NCBI RefSeq assembly: GCF_004341845.1
Contig: NZ_SLVB01000015.1
Coordinates: forward strand, 1 to 64,000
Length of the DNA: 64,000 bases
Direction: 5' to 3'
From: Novosphingobium sp. PhB165
GTDB lineage: Bacteria > Pseudomonadota > Alphaproteobacteria > Sphingomonadales > Sphingomonadaceae
Part shown: in pieces, positions 19,846-28,680 of the stretch
Numbering within the stretch: the first letter of the stretch is position 1
Layout of the letters: each line of letters opens with the position of its first letter
The notes under the pieces: generated by a model
What the model saw: only the letters and a program-made list of their open reading frames with translations
Database searches by the model: none
Told to the model about the DNA's origin: nothing
Made by a program: the position numbers and the translations under genes

Positions 19846-19870
19846 GGGACCCCTGCAATCTGGAGGTCCC
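19846..19870. terminator. Possible hairpin between operons
   Basis: GGGACC, 13-base loop, GGTCCC, lying between the small membrane gene and the LLM oxidoreductase. Short stem and no T-run; weak call. Confidence 0.3.
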
Positions 19871-19912
19871 GCGCATTCGGGCGTTGCAACAGGCACAAAA
19901 TGGAGGCGGTAG

Positions 19913-20860
19913 ATGGCGCGTTTCGGATATAAGCTCATGAGCGAGGAGCATGGCCCCAAGGCGCTCGTAGACAATGCGCTCGCCGCCGAGAGCGCGGGAT
20001 TCGATTTCGTCTCGATTTCCGATCACTACCACCCGTGGCTCTTCGACCAAGGCCACGCCTCCTTCGCCTGGAGCGTGCTGGGGGCAATTGCACATGCAAC
20101 CTCTGGTATCGGGATCACGACCGGATTGACGTGTCCCATCCTGCGCTACCACCCCGCGATCGTTGCGCAGGCCGCCGCGACAATTGGGGTCATGAGCGAC
20201 AACCGTTTCTCGCTGGCGATCGGGGCGGGCGAGCGCCTCAACGAACACGTAACCGGAGAGCATTGGCCATCGATTCCCGAACGCCATGCCATGCTGGAAG
20301 AGGCCATCGATATCTTCCGCCTGTTATGGACAGGAGGTCCTCACAATTTCCAGGGCGCTTACTTCACTGTTGATCACGCGCAGGTTTTCGATCTTCCCAG
20401 TAAACCTCTTCCCATCATTCTGGGAGTCAGCGGCTCGGCATCGATTCAACTTGCCGCTTCCAAGGCGGATGGGATTATGACGACCGACCCCGATCCACAA
20501 ATCGCTCAAGGCTTCTCGCGCGGCCCCCGATACGTCGAAGTTGCTCTTGCCTATGCGCCGAGCGAGGATGAAGGGCGAAGAACCGCGCATGAACGGTTTC
20601 GCTTTTCCGCGTTTGACTGGTCAGTCAACAGCGAGATCCCCACGGTTGAAGGTTTCGAGGCCGCAACAAAGTTCGTGCGGCCGGAGGATCTAGCTGACAA
20701 GATTCCCGCTGGGCCGGATCCGGCCCAGCATCTCGAAGCGATCGGGAAAGCGCTGGACGCCGGCTTCGATCACATCGTCTTAACCGGCATAGGACCGGAT
20801 CAGTCCGGCTTTATCCGCTTCTTCGAGGAACGCCTTCGTCCCCATCTTGTCGCAGAATGA
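19913..20860 (+). CDS. LLM-class (F420/flavin-dependent-type) oxidoreductase
   Basis: 315 aa, GGAGG upstream of ATG. The sequence opens MARFGYKLMSEEHGP and shows the luciferase-like barrel: SAGFDFVSISDHYHPW, the GITTGLTCPILRYHPAIVAQAAATI strand-helix, FSLAIGAGERLNEHVTGE, and the LGVSGSASIQLAASKADGIMTT strand. These segments match the TIGR03557/G6PDH-like F420 subgroup of the LLM superfamily. Whether it uses F420 or FMN cannot be decided here; no F420 biosynthesis gene is in the window. It could oxidise an alcohol or sugar. The methyltransferase gene converges from the other side. Confidence 0.86.
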   Translation: MARFGYKLMSEEHGPKALVDNALAAESAGFDFVSISDHYHPWLFDQGHASFAWSVLGAIAHATSGIGITTGLTCPILRYHPAIVAQAAATIGVMSDNRFSLAIGAGERLNEHVTGEHWPSIPERHAMLEEAIDIFRLLWTGGPHNFQGAYFTVDHAQVFDLPSKPLPIILGVSGSASIQLAASKADGIMTTDPDPQIAQGFSRGPRYVEVALAYAPSEDEGRRTAHERFRFSAFDWSVNSEIPTVEGFEAATKFVRPEDLADKIPAGPDPAQHLEAIGKALDAGFDHIVLTGIGPDQSGFIRFFEERLRPHLVAE

Positions 20861-20880
20861 CTGGTCGGCGGTTCACGCAG

Positions 20881-21495
20881 TCAGGATTTGCCCCGGCTGA
20901 CGACCCCGCGAGGATTGGTTGCCCAGTAGAGATGGCAGGGCGGAACATTCCACCATTCGTAGCCGCTGTGGAGCGAGGAGAAGTAGCGCTTGAGCAGAGG
21001 TTTCAATCGATTTCTCATCTGGTAGGCCGCAAACATGCCGTGAGTGCCAAGTACAGACGCGCTCGCATTCATGATCTCCTCGGCGAGGTAAGCGTCGAGC
21101 GTTGAAAAGGGAAGGCCCGAGACAATACAGTCTGCGGCGCGGGCGCCCTGATCGCTCAGGATATGGGCGACATTCTCAGCCGAACCCTGAACTACTCGCA
21201 AACGGCGGTCGCTTATCGACGTCCGCAAATGGTCGACGAATTTCGTGCCCGGTTCTATTCCGATCAATCTTGCATCCGGCCGCATGCGCGCCAGCGCCGC
21301 CGATGTGAAGTGCCCGGTTCCAGGACCGTACTCTACCAAGAGGTCGATCTCGGACCACTTCAAGGGCGCCAGCACGGTGGCAACCATGCGCGAGGTTGCC
21401 GGAAAGGCGGATCCGACTTTGGCGGGGGCACGAAGAAATTCTTCCACGGCAATCCGCGCGGCACGTTTACGTACCTGGAATCGGCTGATCGACAT
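20881..21495 (-). CDS. PmtA-like class I SAM-dependent methyltransferase
   Basis: 204 aa from ATG 21495 (AAAGGA is well spaced to it; ATG 21501 would overlap that site). Motif I is clear (LLVEYGPGTGHFT), followed by ARLIGIEPGTKFVDHL (motif II) and ADCIVSGLPFSTL (motif IV). Length and the SGLPFS segment resemble phospholipid N-methyltransferase PmtA and rRNA dimethylase-like relatives; the first part (LRAPAKVGSAFPATSRMV) is also typical of PmtA-like proteins. It probably methylates a membrane lipid head group, but the substrate is an inference from family. Convergent with the LLM gene. Confidence 0.8.
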   Translation of the reverse strand: MSISRFQVRKRAARIAVEEFLRAPAKVGSAFPATSRMVATVLAPLKWSEIDLLVEYGPGTGHFTSAALARMRPDARLIGIEPGTKFVDHLRTSISDRRLRVVQGSAENVAHILSDQGARAADCIVSGLPFSTLDAYLAEEIMNASASVLGTHGMFAAYQMRNRLKPLLKRYFSSLHSGYEWWNVPPCHLYWATNPRGVVSRGKS

Positions 21496-21658
21496 CGGCA
21501 TTCCTTTGGTGGGGGCCGAAATTCAACCGCCGAGTAGCGCCCGGTGTTCCTCCGGGAGTTTCAGCCCTCGATCGATTGTTGCGAACCGATCGACGAGCCG
21601 GACGTTCATTTTTAAGAGGCAGCCACATCGGTGGCGCTGACAACCACGGAGGTCATCG

Positions 21659-22267
21659 ATGGTGCTCAAAGCCCTGGCGATCAATTGCACGCTCAAGTCG
21701 GACCCGGCTGAAGCTTCCTCCAGTGATGCCATGATTGCAGTTTTAAAGCAGGCGCTCGCTAAAAGAGGGGTGTCTGTTACCGAGACCGTTCGCATTGCAG
21801 CGCTCAACATATTGCCCGGAGTTACTTCCAACGAGGGCGCGGGCGACGAATGGCCGGCGCTTCGCGAGAAGATACTCGCACATGATATCCTCATTTTTGG
21901 GGGACCGATCTGGATGGGACAGATCGGAAGCGTAGCCAAACGCGTTCTTGAACGCATGGACGCTTTCCTTGAAGAGACCGACGAGGCGGGGCGCATGCCC
22001 AGCTACGGCAAGGTTGCCATTGCCGCGATCGTCGGCAACGAGGACGGCGCGCATTTCTGCTCTGCCCAACTCTTCCAGGCGCTCAACGATGTCGGATGGA
22101 CAATTCCTGCCGTCGCGGCGTGCTATTGGGTGGGCGAGGCCATGGGCTCGACAGACTTCAAGGATCTTGATGAAACGCCTGAAATGGTCGCCAGGACCGC
22201 CAATATGGTGGCGGGCAATGCTGCGCATCTGGCCACCCTTCTGAAGGCGGCGCCTTATGAAGGTTAA
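21659..22267 (+). CDS. Flavodoxin-fold NAD(P)H-dependent oxidoreductase
   Basis: 202 aa; GGAGG seven bases before ATG 21659. N-terminal strand KALAINCTLKS with a following S/D loop, DILIFGGPIWMGQIGSVAKRVLERMD as the second FMN-phosphate/substrate loop, and KVAIAAIVGNEDGAHF are the flavodoxin/NADPH-dependent FMN reductase landmarks. Likely reduces quinones, nitro or azo compounds, or FMN itself. A small gene starts 40 bases after it and could be cotranscribed. Confidence 0.83.
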   Translation: MVLKALAINCTLKSDPAEASSSDAMIAVLKQALAKRGVSVTETVRIAALNILPGVTSNEGAGDEWPALREKILAHDILIFGGPIWMGQIGSVAKRVLERMDAFLEETDEAGRMPSYGKVAIAAIVGNEDGAHFCSAQLFQALNDVGWTIPAVAACYWVGEAMGSTDFKDLDETPEMVARTANMVAGNAAHLATLLKAAPYEG

Positions 22268-22307
22268 ATCCACTCAAGCTGGGAGCTCCAGGGAAGGAAC
22301 CGAAAAT

Positions 22308-22496
22308 ATGGCCGATCAAAATGAACATGACCTCGGCGAAGGGGTCTCTGCCATCATTAAGGGCTATGCGAAGCGACTTGCAGGCGAACTTGCGCCGCGT
22401 CCCGATCTTGTCGTGGAGGGCGAGAAGGAACAGACTGAGGCGCTTCGTCGGATACGTAAATCACGCTCGGCCAAACCAATCGGGAAAAAGGACTGA
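22308..22496 (+). CDS. Small hypothetical protein behind the flavodoxin-fold gene
   Basis: 62 aa from ATG 22308 (GGAAGGAACC upstream; an ATG at 22257 overlapping the previous gene would give 79 aa). Charged and soluble: EGVSAIIKGYAKRLAGELAPRP then a lysine/arginine-rich tail. No family recognised. Position and ribosome-binding site support it as the last gene of a two-gene operon. Confidence 0.5.
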   Translation: MADQNEHDLGEGVSAIIKGYAKRLAGELAPRPDLVVEGEKEQTEALRRIRKSRSAKPIGKKD

Positions 22497-22895
22497 ACAC
22501 GCCGACTGGCCCCTGAAATACCCAGTTCCCAATCGGAAGCCAAACCGAATTGGCGGGCGAAACTGTGCAAGCTCGGGGGAGGGGGGAGATGCTGATCCTG
22601 CGCGGGACGGTAAGCTGAAAACGACGTCGTGGGAAAATTGCGCCAGCAGCCGATCGAGATCTTAATAATTTCCAATCTCGCGCCGCTGGTGGGCGAAGGT
22701 ATTGCAGTCAATGGAGAGGTACTAACCGGTTGTCGCCATTTCGCCGTCCCCTGAGGCTGACCAAGTCCGCTTCGAATGGGAGCCAGAGGTCAATTTTCCG
22801 GGGAGTAAACCAAGCAAAAAGGCTCTCCGCTGATTTCGCGTCGAACCCCTTCGACAAGCCGCAATTCAGCATAGCCGAAAAGGAGAGCAGCTATA
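22497..22895. other. Intergenic stretch between convergent genes
   Basis: About 400 bases, no supported gene or clear terminator. Confidence 0.5.
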
Positions 22896-23363
22896 TCAAC
22901 GGCTCATGCCGTCCGCGAGCATGCACACAAGCCTGACGAGCTCTTCAAAGTCTTGCTGGGCCCAATCGCGAAAAAGTTGCTCTGCCATTTTCTCGCGGGC
23001 CGCATCGATGGCGTCAGTCGCCACCTTGCCGCGCGGCGTGATCTGCGCCTCTTTCACCCGTTTGTCAGCGGCGCTGGCCCGGCGCTTGACCAGACCCAAC
23101 TCTTCCAGGCGTGCCACTTGGCGGCTCACGGTGGTGTAATCCCGTCCCACGCGGCCCGCAATCTCGACTACACCGACCGGTCCCAGCCGCTCAATCGAGA
23201 CGAGCAGGGGAAAAAGAGCTCGCTCCAGCGAAAGGCCGGCGGCTCGGAGCATCTCCGCATCTCGCTCCGGCTCGTTCATGACGCCTACGATGTCGATCAG
23301 CGCACGGTGCAACTGCGGCAGTAACTCCCTAATATGTGTATTTTGCACTTTTATCGTTGACAC
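22896..23363 (-). CDS. MarR-family transcriptional regulator
   Basis: 155 aa from GTG 23363, chosen because GGAGG lies seven bases upstream; the frame is open further but without family similarity. The winged helix is clear at about residues 60-125: PVGVVEIAGRVGRDYTTVSRQVARLEELGLVKRR and then the wing KRVKEAQITPRG. The N- and C-terminal helices would form the dimer. It is divergent from the FAD hydroxylase gene, with 47 bases between starts and an exact inverted repeat around them; by analogy with other MarR pairs it probably represses the hydroxylase until an aromatic ligand binds. Confidence 0.88.
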   Translation of the reverse strand: MSTIKVQNTHIRELLPQLHRALIDIVGVMNEPERDAEMLRAAGLSLERALFPLLVSIERLGPVGVVEIAGRVGRDYTTVSRQVARLEELGLVKRRASAADKRVKEAQITPRGKVATDAIDAAREKMAEQLFRDWAQQDFEELVRLVCMLADGMSR

Positions 23364-23400
23364 TGGCCCACCTCCGCAAGATAGGTGCGTTATACACATA
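23333..23400. promoter_or_regulatory. Candidate MarR operator: inverted repeat TATGTGTAT / ATACACATA
   Basis: TATGTGTAT at 23333-23341 is the exact reverse complement of ATACACATA at 23392-23400. The right arm sits immediately before the AGGAG ribosome-binding site of the hydroxylase gene and the left arm lies inside the first codons of the marR gene. The 50-base spacing suggests two operator half-sites or two dimers. Binding is inferred. Confidence 0.55.
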
Positions 23401-23410
23401 GGAGTGTGAC

Positions 23411-24907
23411 ATGGAACAGCCAGCCGACGTCGACGTGTTGATCTGCGGAGCGGGAGCATCAGGGTTAACGCTGGCTATCGACCTCGCCCGGCGCGGCGTG
23501 GCTTTCCGCATCATCGAGAAACTTCCAGCTCCGTTCGCCGGGTCGCGTGGCAAGGGAATCCAACCCCGCTCGCAAGAGGTATTCGAGGATCTGGGCATCA
23601 TCGATCGCCTGTTCGCACTGGGCGGCACCTATCCGCCTCAGCGCGAGTATCTATCGGACGGCAGCTTTGCGGATTCTGTTTTGATGGAGGTATCCGATCC
23701 CAATCCCGCCGAGCCTTTCAACCAGCCTCTGATGATCCCCCAGTTCGTCACCGAACAGGTGCTGCGTGATCGCTTGGCCGAATTCGGTCACCAGGTCGAA
23801 TATGGCTGCGAACTGACCGGCCTTGAACAGGGGGCGGACGATGTCACTGCCCGCCTGACGACCACGGCACAGGAACGGGTCATCCGCGCCCGTTATTTGG
23901 TCGGCGCGGATGGCGGACGCAGTTTCGTGCGGTCCGTTCTTGGCGTTGGTTTCCCGGGAAAGACTCTGGGCGTGCGAGCGCTGGTAGCGGATGTGACGCT
24001 TGAAGGTCTATCGACAGATGTGTGGCACCGCTTCGGGGAGGGGGACATGGAGCGTCAGATCGCCATCTGTCCGCTCGCCGGCACCAACCTCTTCCAGATC
24101 CAGGCCCCCGTGCCGCTGGAAGGCCCTGTGGGCGTAAGCGCGGCGGATCTCGACGTCATGATAGCGGATCGGACGGGGCGTAGCGACGTCAGGATCGGGA
24201 TTGTCGGCTGGGCATCCGTCTACTCCATGAATGCGCGGCTTGCCGACCGATATCGGGTCGAAAGGATTTTCCTGGTTGGCGATGCAGCCCACACCCACCC
24301 GCCCACGGGAGGGCAAGGACTGAACACCAGCGTTCAGGACGCCTATAATCTTGGCTGGAAACTTGCTGCTGTGCTGAACGGCGCACCCGTTAGTCTGCTC
24401 GACAGCTACGAGGAGGAGCGGCGTCCCATTGCGGCGGGAATCCTCGGCCTGTCGACCGGCCTTCTTACGCAGATGCAGCAGGGCGTGATGCGAAGGGGCC
24501 GCGAGGTCCATCAGCTTGATCTGAGTTACGCCGGAGGATCGCTTGCAGCAGCAGACTGCGATAGCGGGTTAACGCCGAAAGCTGGAGACCGCGCGCCTGA
24601 TGCCGAACTCACGGGCGCCGCGGGCCAAGGCCGACGTCTTTTCGACCTTTTTGCAGGACCGCACTGGACTTTGCTTCGATATGGTTCCGTAGTGCCGGAG
24701 GTCTCCGCGCGGCAGGGATTGAGAATTCACGGGATAGGACCTGGGTGCGAACTGCGAGACAATGGCGGTCAATTTCAAAGGTTCTACGGCGTAAAGACTG
24801 GAGATTGCGTCCTCGTCAGGCCCGACGGTTACATCGGCCTCATCGCAGCCAGCGCGCGCATCAGCGATATTGAGGACTATCTCGCCAAAGTGGGTCTCTC
24901 GCAATGA
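23411..24907 (+). CDS. FAD-dependent aromatic-ring hydroxylase (class A flavin monooxygenase)
   Basis: 498 aa; AGGAG upstream. FAD-binding GAGASG at residues 15-20, the DG motif region (YLVGADGGRSFVRSVLG), and the GD motif with FAD ribityl site (FLVGDAAHTHPPTGGQGLNTSVQDAYNLGWKLA) are complete. A thioredoxin-like C-terminal domain of about 120 residues, as in phenol 2-monooxygenase and PgaE-like enzymes, follows. It should hydroxylate a phenolic or polyketide-like compound using NAD(P)H and O2. Divergent MarR regulator supports substrate-inducible expression. Exact substrate unknown. Confidence 0.9.
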   Translation: MEQPADVDVLICGAGASGLTLAIDLARRGVAFRIIEKLPAPFAGSRGKGIQPRSQEVFEDLGIIDRLFALGGTYPPQREYLSDGSFADSVLMEVSDPNPAEPFNQPLMIPQFVTEQVLRDRLAEFGHQVEYGCELTGLEQGADDVTARLTTTAQERVIRARYLVGADGGRSFVRSVLGVGFPGKTLGVRALVADVTLEGLSTDVWHRFGEGDMERQIAICPLAGTNLFQIQAPVPLEGPVGVSAADLDVMIADRTGRSDVRIGIVGWASVYSMNARLADRYRVERIFLVGDAAHTHPPTGGQGLNTSVQDAYNLGWKLAAVLNGAPVSLLDSYEEERRPIAAGILGLSTGLLTQMQQGVMRRGREVHQLDLSYAGGSLAAADCDSGLTPKAGDRAPDAELTGAAGQGRRLFDLFAGPHWTLLRYGSVVPEVSARQGLRIHGIGPGCELRDNGGQFQRFYGVKTGDCVLVRPDGYIGLIAASARISDIEDYLAKVGLSQ

Positions 24908-25320
24908 TCCTTTATCAGTTCTGGAGATGACCAAAACCATCGCCTGATCGCCCGCCGGCGGCTGCCGCTGTCGGGGTGAACTCCTTCCCGCTGCCAATAT
25001 CGTGCAAGATGTATTTTTCCTCAATTACGGAAGGGTTTGCCCGGCGGCCATGACTATGCCTGGTCCCCACGGTTTTGCCAGGACGAATGAACAGCGATCG
25101 TCGAGCGGGACCGCCCGGTGGCGGAGGTCGCAGATCAGCGGCCGGGGCTTCCTAAGATGGGCATATTGGGACCACGCTATCCCGCGCCCGGGCAAGCCGG
25201 AATGCTTAAGTAAGGCCTGTCCATAGGTGACAGAGACACGGGTGTCGTGAGGCGCCATATTGTTCTTGATTCGCATTAGCGGTCACTTTATCAGCGCTCC
25301 CGCCGCTTGGGGGGAAGAAC
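24908..25320. other. Intergenic region upstream of the TonB receptor
   Basis: About 410 bases. A minus frame (25025-25276) is open but has no domain. I see no convincing Fur box. GGGGGGAAG precedes the receptor GTG. Confidence 0.5.
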
Positions 25321-27435
25321 GTGTTTGCTCGAATGCTTTTAACTGCCGCCATGCCCGCTTTGGCTGTCGTCCCCGCTTACGCTGCAGAGCCCGCCAACGG
25401 CGATGATCAGGCGCAGGCGCGAAGGGATATCATCGTCACCGGCGCGCGAACCAACCAGGTAAATCTGAATGAAAGTGCCTCGGCCACCGGCCTCGATCTT
25501 TCGCTCCGCGAAACCCCGCAATCGGTAACGGTTGTCGATCGACAGCGGATCGACGACTTCGCCCTGACGAATGTCAACGACCTGCTCGAACAGACCGTTG
25601 GTGTCACGGTCCAGCGCAATGAGACCGATCGCACCGAGTACACCTCTCGGGGCTTCGACATCACCAATTTCCAGGTAGACGGCATCGGCCTTCCTTTGTT
25701 GGGCGCGGTAGATGGCGATCTCGACACGATCCTCTATGAACGCGTGGAAATCGTACGTGGCGCGAACGCGATCATGACCGGTGTTGGCAATCCGTCCGCC
25801 ACCGTGAACTATTTGCGCAAGCGTCCGACGACGACTTTTCAGGCAAACGTCTCAGCTTATGCCGGATCTTTCGAAATGTGGCGGCTTGAAGGCGATGTCT
25901 CCGGCCCGCTTAACGCCAGTGGCACGCTGCGGGCCCGCGTCATTGGCGCGCACGAGGAACGCAATTCCTATCTCGATTTCAACAAGGTCAATCGCACCGT
26001 TGTGGGCGGTTTCGTCGCGCTGGATATCACGCCGGATCTTACCGCCACGGTCGGCTATACGCGCCAGGAAAACAAGGCCGATGGGATCCTGTGGGGCGCC
26101 CTGCCGCTTATCTACAGCGATGGCACGCGTATCGCCTATCCACGTTCTGCCAGCACATCGGCGCCTTGGACTTATGCCAATGTTCTGAGTGAGAGCGCTT
26201 TCGGTGAACTGACCTATCGGTTTGGCGGCGACTGGTCGGTGCGCGGGGTCTTCACGTACAACAACACCGATTCCAGGGCGAAGCGACTCTATGCGTCAGG
26301 TACGCCCGATCCGGACACCGGGCTGGGCATCGTCGGAAGCGCCGGCATTTATCCCAGCCATAACCAGCAATACTTGATCGATGGCTACGCATCCGGCAGC
26401 GTCGAACTGTTCGGTCGCAGTCATCAACTCGCCTTTGGCATGTCGAATGGCTGGCTGCGGAGCAGCGAGTACGAAAGCTATTCTGATGCCGAGATCGATT
26501 ACGGCGACATCCGCCAACTCAGTTCCTTCGTCCCGCCGGAACCGGATTTTCCGGAAATCGTCCTTCAGGGGCAAGAACGCAATCGGCTGACGCGGGTATA
26601 TGGCGCGATCCATCTCAATTTCATGGACCGATTGAAAGGCGTGGCGGGCGCCTCCGCCGTGTGGCTGAAGACAACCGGCGATTCCTACGGATCCGACCTC
26701 GCGCGGGACGATCACAAGGTCAGCCCCTATGCCGGGCTGCTGTTCGACCTTACCAGCAATCTGACGCTTTATGCGAGCTATACCGACATCTACGCGCCGC
26801 AAAGCCAGGTAGATATCGACAACCGGCGTCTGGATCCTGCCAAGGGCACTTCTCTGGAAGCCGGCCTCAAGGGCAGCTGGCTGGACAACCGGCTCTCCGC
26901 GACGGCCGCCGTCTTCAAGGCCAAGCAGCGGGGCCTCGCCAGTTATCTCGGCACATTCGATGGAGAAGATGGCCCACTGGGGCTTGACTATTATGAACCG
27001 CTGGACACGACCTCCAAGGGCTTTGAGGTCGAGGTTTCCGGGCGTGTGATGGATCATTGGCTGCTGAGCGGCGGCTTTACGCACCTCAAGATCGAAGACG
27101 ATCAGGGTTTGCGGACGCAGAACCAGATCCCGCGCGACAGTATCAAATTGGCAGCGACGTATGAAGTGCCCGAATGGCGCGATCTCAAGTTGGGTGCACA
27201 GTTCCGCTACCAGAGTGCGATCAGCGGCACCGACGACAGTGCAGGTCTGCCAATTTCCCAAAAGGGCTATGCAGTCGTGGACGTCCTGGCAGGCATCAAG
27301 CTGGTCGATCACGTCCAGGCCAGCGTGAATGTGCGTAATCTTACCAACGCGAAGTATCTGAACTCGCTGGCATGGGGTCAGGCATTCTACGCCGCTCCCC
27401 GCAGCGTTATTGGCACGATACGCTTAGATTACTGA
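25321..27435 (+). CDS. TonB-dependent siderophore-type receptor
   Basis: 704 aa from GTG 25321 with a strong GGGGGGAAG. Signal peptide (MLLTAAMPALAVVPAYA), then a TonB box-like DIIVTGAR, then the plug domain (LRETPQSVTVVDRQRIDDF, NDLLEQTVGVTVQRNETDR, FDITNFQVDGI, YERVEIVRGANAIMTGVGNPSATVNYLRKRP). The last residue block SVIGTIRLDY is a beta-barrel end with a C-terminal aromatic residue. The plug sequence is of the FhuE/FpvA ferric-siderophore type. It lacks an N-terminal signalling (STN) domain, so the nearby sigma factor at 4.7 kb is not an obvious partner. Outer membrane. Ligand unknown. Confidence 0.92.
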   Translation: MFARMLLTAAMPALAVVPAYAAEPANGDDQAQARRDIIVTGARTNQVNLNESASATGLDLSLRETPQSVTVVDRQRIDDFALTNVNDLLEQTVGVTVQRNETDRTEYTSRGFDITNFQVDGIGLPLLGAVDGDLDTILYERVEIVRGANAIMTGVGNPSATVNYLRKRPTTTFQANVSAYAGSFEMWRLEGDVSGPLNASGTLRARVIGAHEERNSYLDFNKVNRTVVGGFVALDITPDLTATVGYTRQENKADGILWGALPLIYSDGTRIAYPRSASTSAPWTYANVLSESAFGELTYRFGGDWSVRGVFTYNNTDSRAKRLYASGTPDPDTGLGIVGSAGIYPSHNQQYLIDGYASGSVELFGRSHQLAFGMSNGWLRSSEYESYSDAEIDYGDIRQLSSFVPPEPDFPEIVLQGQERNRLTRVYGAIHLNFMDRLKGVAGASAVWLKTTGDSYGSDLARDDHKVSPYAGLLFDLTSNLTLYASYTDIYAPQSQVDIDNRRLDPAKGTSLEAGLKGSWLDNRLSATAAVFKAKQRGLASYLGTFDGEDGPLGLDYYEPLDTTSKGFEVEVSGRVMDHWLLSGGFTHLKIEDDQGLRTQNQIPRDSIKLAATYEVPEWRDLKLGAQFRYQSAISGTDDSAGLPISQKGYAVVDVLAGIKLVDHVQASVNVRNLTNAKYLNSLAWGQAFYAAPRSVIGTIRLDY

Positions 27436-28164
27436 ATATCCCGGGCGCCGACTTGATCTGGCGCTTGGCCTCCTCGGCGCGCAAAGTTGAGGAGCTTTTG
27501 CGCGCTGTCCCACAACCGATGTTGTGCCGTCCCGGAACCGATCTTGATCGCACGTTGATGCCGAGCGCTTCAAGAACGAGAGGAGGGCGGGCTCGATCCC
27601 TCACGTTTCGATCGTTGAGTGCCCCAAAAGACGTGCCTCTCATTGAACGAAATGATCTTGCGGAATTGGGTTATGGTGGCAGGTGGGACGGCCTCGGTCC
27701 AATCGCTTTCCATGCTTGTCACGAGAAAGCCGTGCTCATCGGCCCCGAGCCCAGGTTTCCTAAGCGGGCGGACGTTTGAGCCGTGATTATGGCTCCTCCC
27801 GATCGGGGGCATCGGTATTGCAGGGAGCAACGTGTGACGCGGACTGTTACCAGGATTCGAGTAGCGCAACACAGCGAGATCGCCGCAGTCCCGCAACCGA
27901 TTCTGGCCGGTTTGACTTTTCTGTCGTCGAAGATGTCAGGTTAAGCCTGTTTGATCAATTGGGCCGTACCATCGCGGTTCTCCTGATCGTCACGCTTGGG
28001 CCGGCAATCAGATGGCGAGTACGCGATAGATTTGGTCGCTGAAGCCGCGGAACAAATCGATACCAACGCGCTAGGTCTCTCTGCGTGGCTTGGCGAGGGA
28101 TTGATTTAATTGCTTAATAAGGGAAGGTTGGCTAACTGGCTCGTAATCTTTGAGAGGGGTGCTC
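27436..28164. other. Gene-poor stretch after the TonB receptor
   Basis: About 730 bases. Frames at 27407-27643 (minus) and 27570-27896 (minus) are open but have no recognisable domain. The last 100 bases are AT-rich and likely hold the promoter for 28165. Confidence 0.45.
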
Positions 28165-28476
28165 ATGACCGCCAAAATACGCGGAATCAAAGGCGGACGC
28201 GTCACGATCTACATTAGTCTCGCGATCGCCACTACGCTCGTCGTTTTGCTCGCGACTGATTTTGCCGTTCTTTTGAGCGAACAAAAGATCGATGCCTCAA
28301 AGGTTCCAAGTAATTATATTGCCGCACGCAGTGCCACATCTATTCCCTCGAAATTGTGCACATATTTAACGGTGGTGGGTGTCGTCGAAATCCCAAAAAT
28401 ACGGGGCGCCAAACATTGCGCAATTTTTGAAGTAATTCCTGACGACCATCGCGCGAAATGGGATAGTTTTGAATGA
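28165..28476 (+). CDS. Small membrane-anchored hypothetical protein
   Basis: 103 aa from ATG 28165, GAGAGG upstream. A basic N-terminus (AKIRGIKGGR) leads into one hydrophobic helix (VTIYISLAIATTLVVLLATDFAVL split by few polar residues), then a periplasmic part of about 65 residues with two cysteines (SKLCTYLTVVGVV and AKHCAIFEV) that could form a disulfide. DNA composition is AT-richer than its neighbours. No family recognised. Confidence 0.55.
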   Translation: MTAKIRGIKGGRVTIYISLAIATTLVVLLATDFAVLLSEQKIDASKVPSNYIAARSATSIPSKLCTYLTVVGVVEIPKIRGAKHCAIFEVIPDDHRAKWDSFE

Positions 28477-28558
28477 GAGCAGATACGAAGATAAACGCTT
28501 CATATTATGCTCGACCTGGCTCGATTATGCCAGAACTTGTGTAGATTATTCGGCCAGT

Positions 28559-28680
28559 GCATCGCAAGTGCGGCGTGGCTCATGTGAACCAGCGATCTCC
28601 CTTTCGCACAAATCGCCCCCATGGCGGATTTTCCAACCAAAGCCTGCTGACCAGGGCCTTCGACGAACGGGCCGAATGCT
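28559..28680 (+). pseudogene. Relic of an AraC-family gene, paralogous to 5444-5899
   Basis: The DNA aligns by eye with 5735-5855 of the intact AraC gene (shared words CATCGCA.GTGCGGC.TGGCT, ACCAGCGATCTCCC, and CTGAC.AGGGC.TTCG). Translated it gives NQSLLTRAF in place of DQSHLTRAF. A TGA interrupts the frame right before the conserved TSDLP and the end is scrambled. The 3' flank also shows similarity for about 60 bases. Dead copy. Confidence 0.7.

Noticed and set aside
26296..27312. 338-codon minus frame over the TonB receptor
   Set aside because: Antisense shadow; the receptor reading frame is unambiguous.
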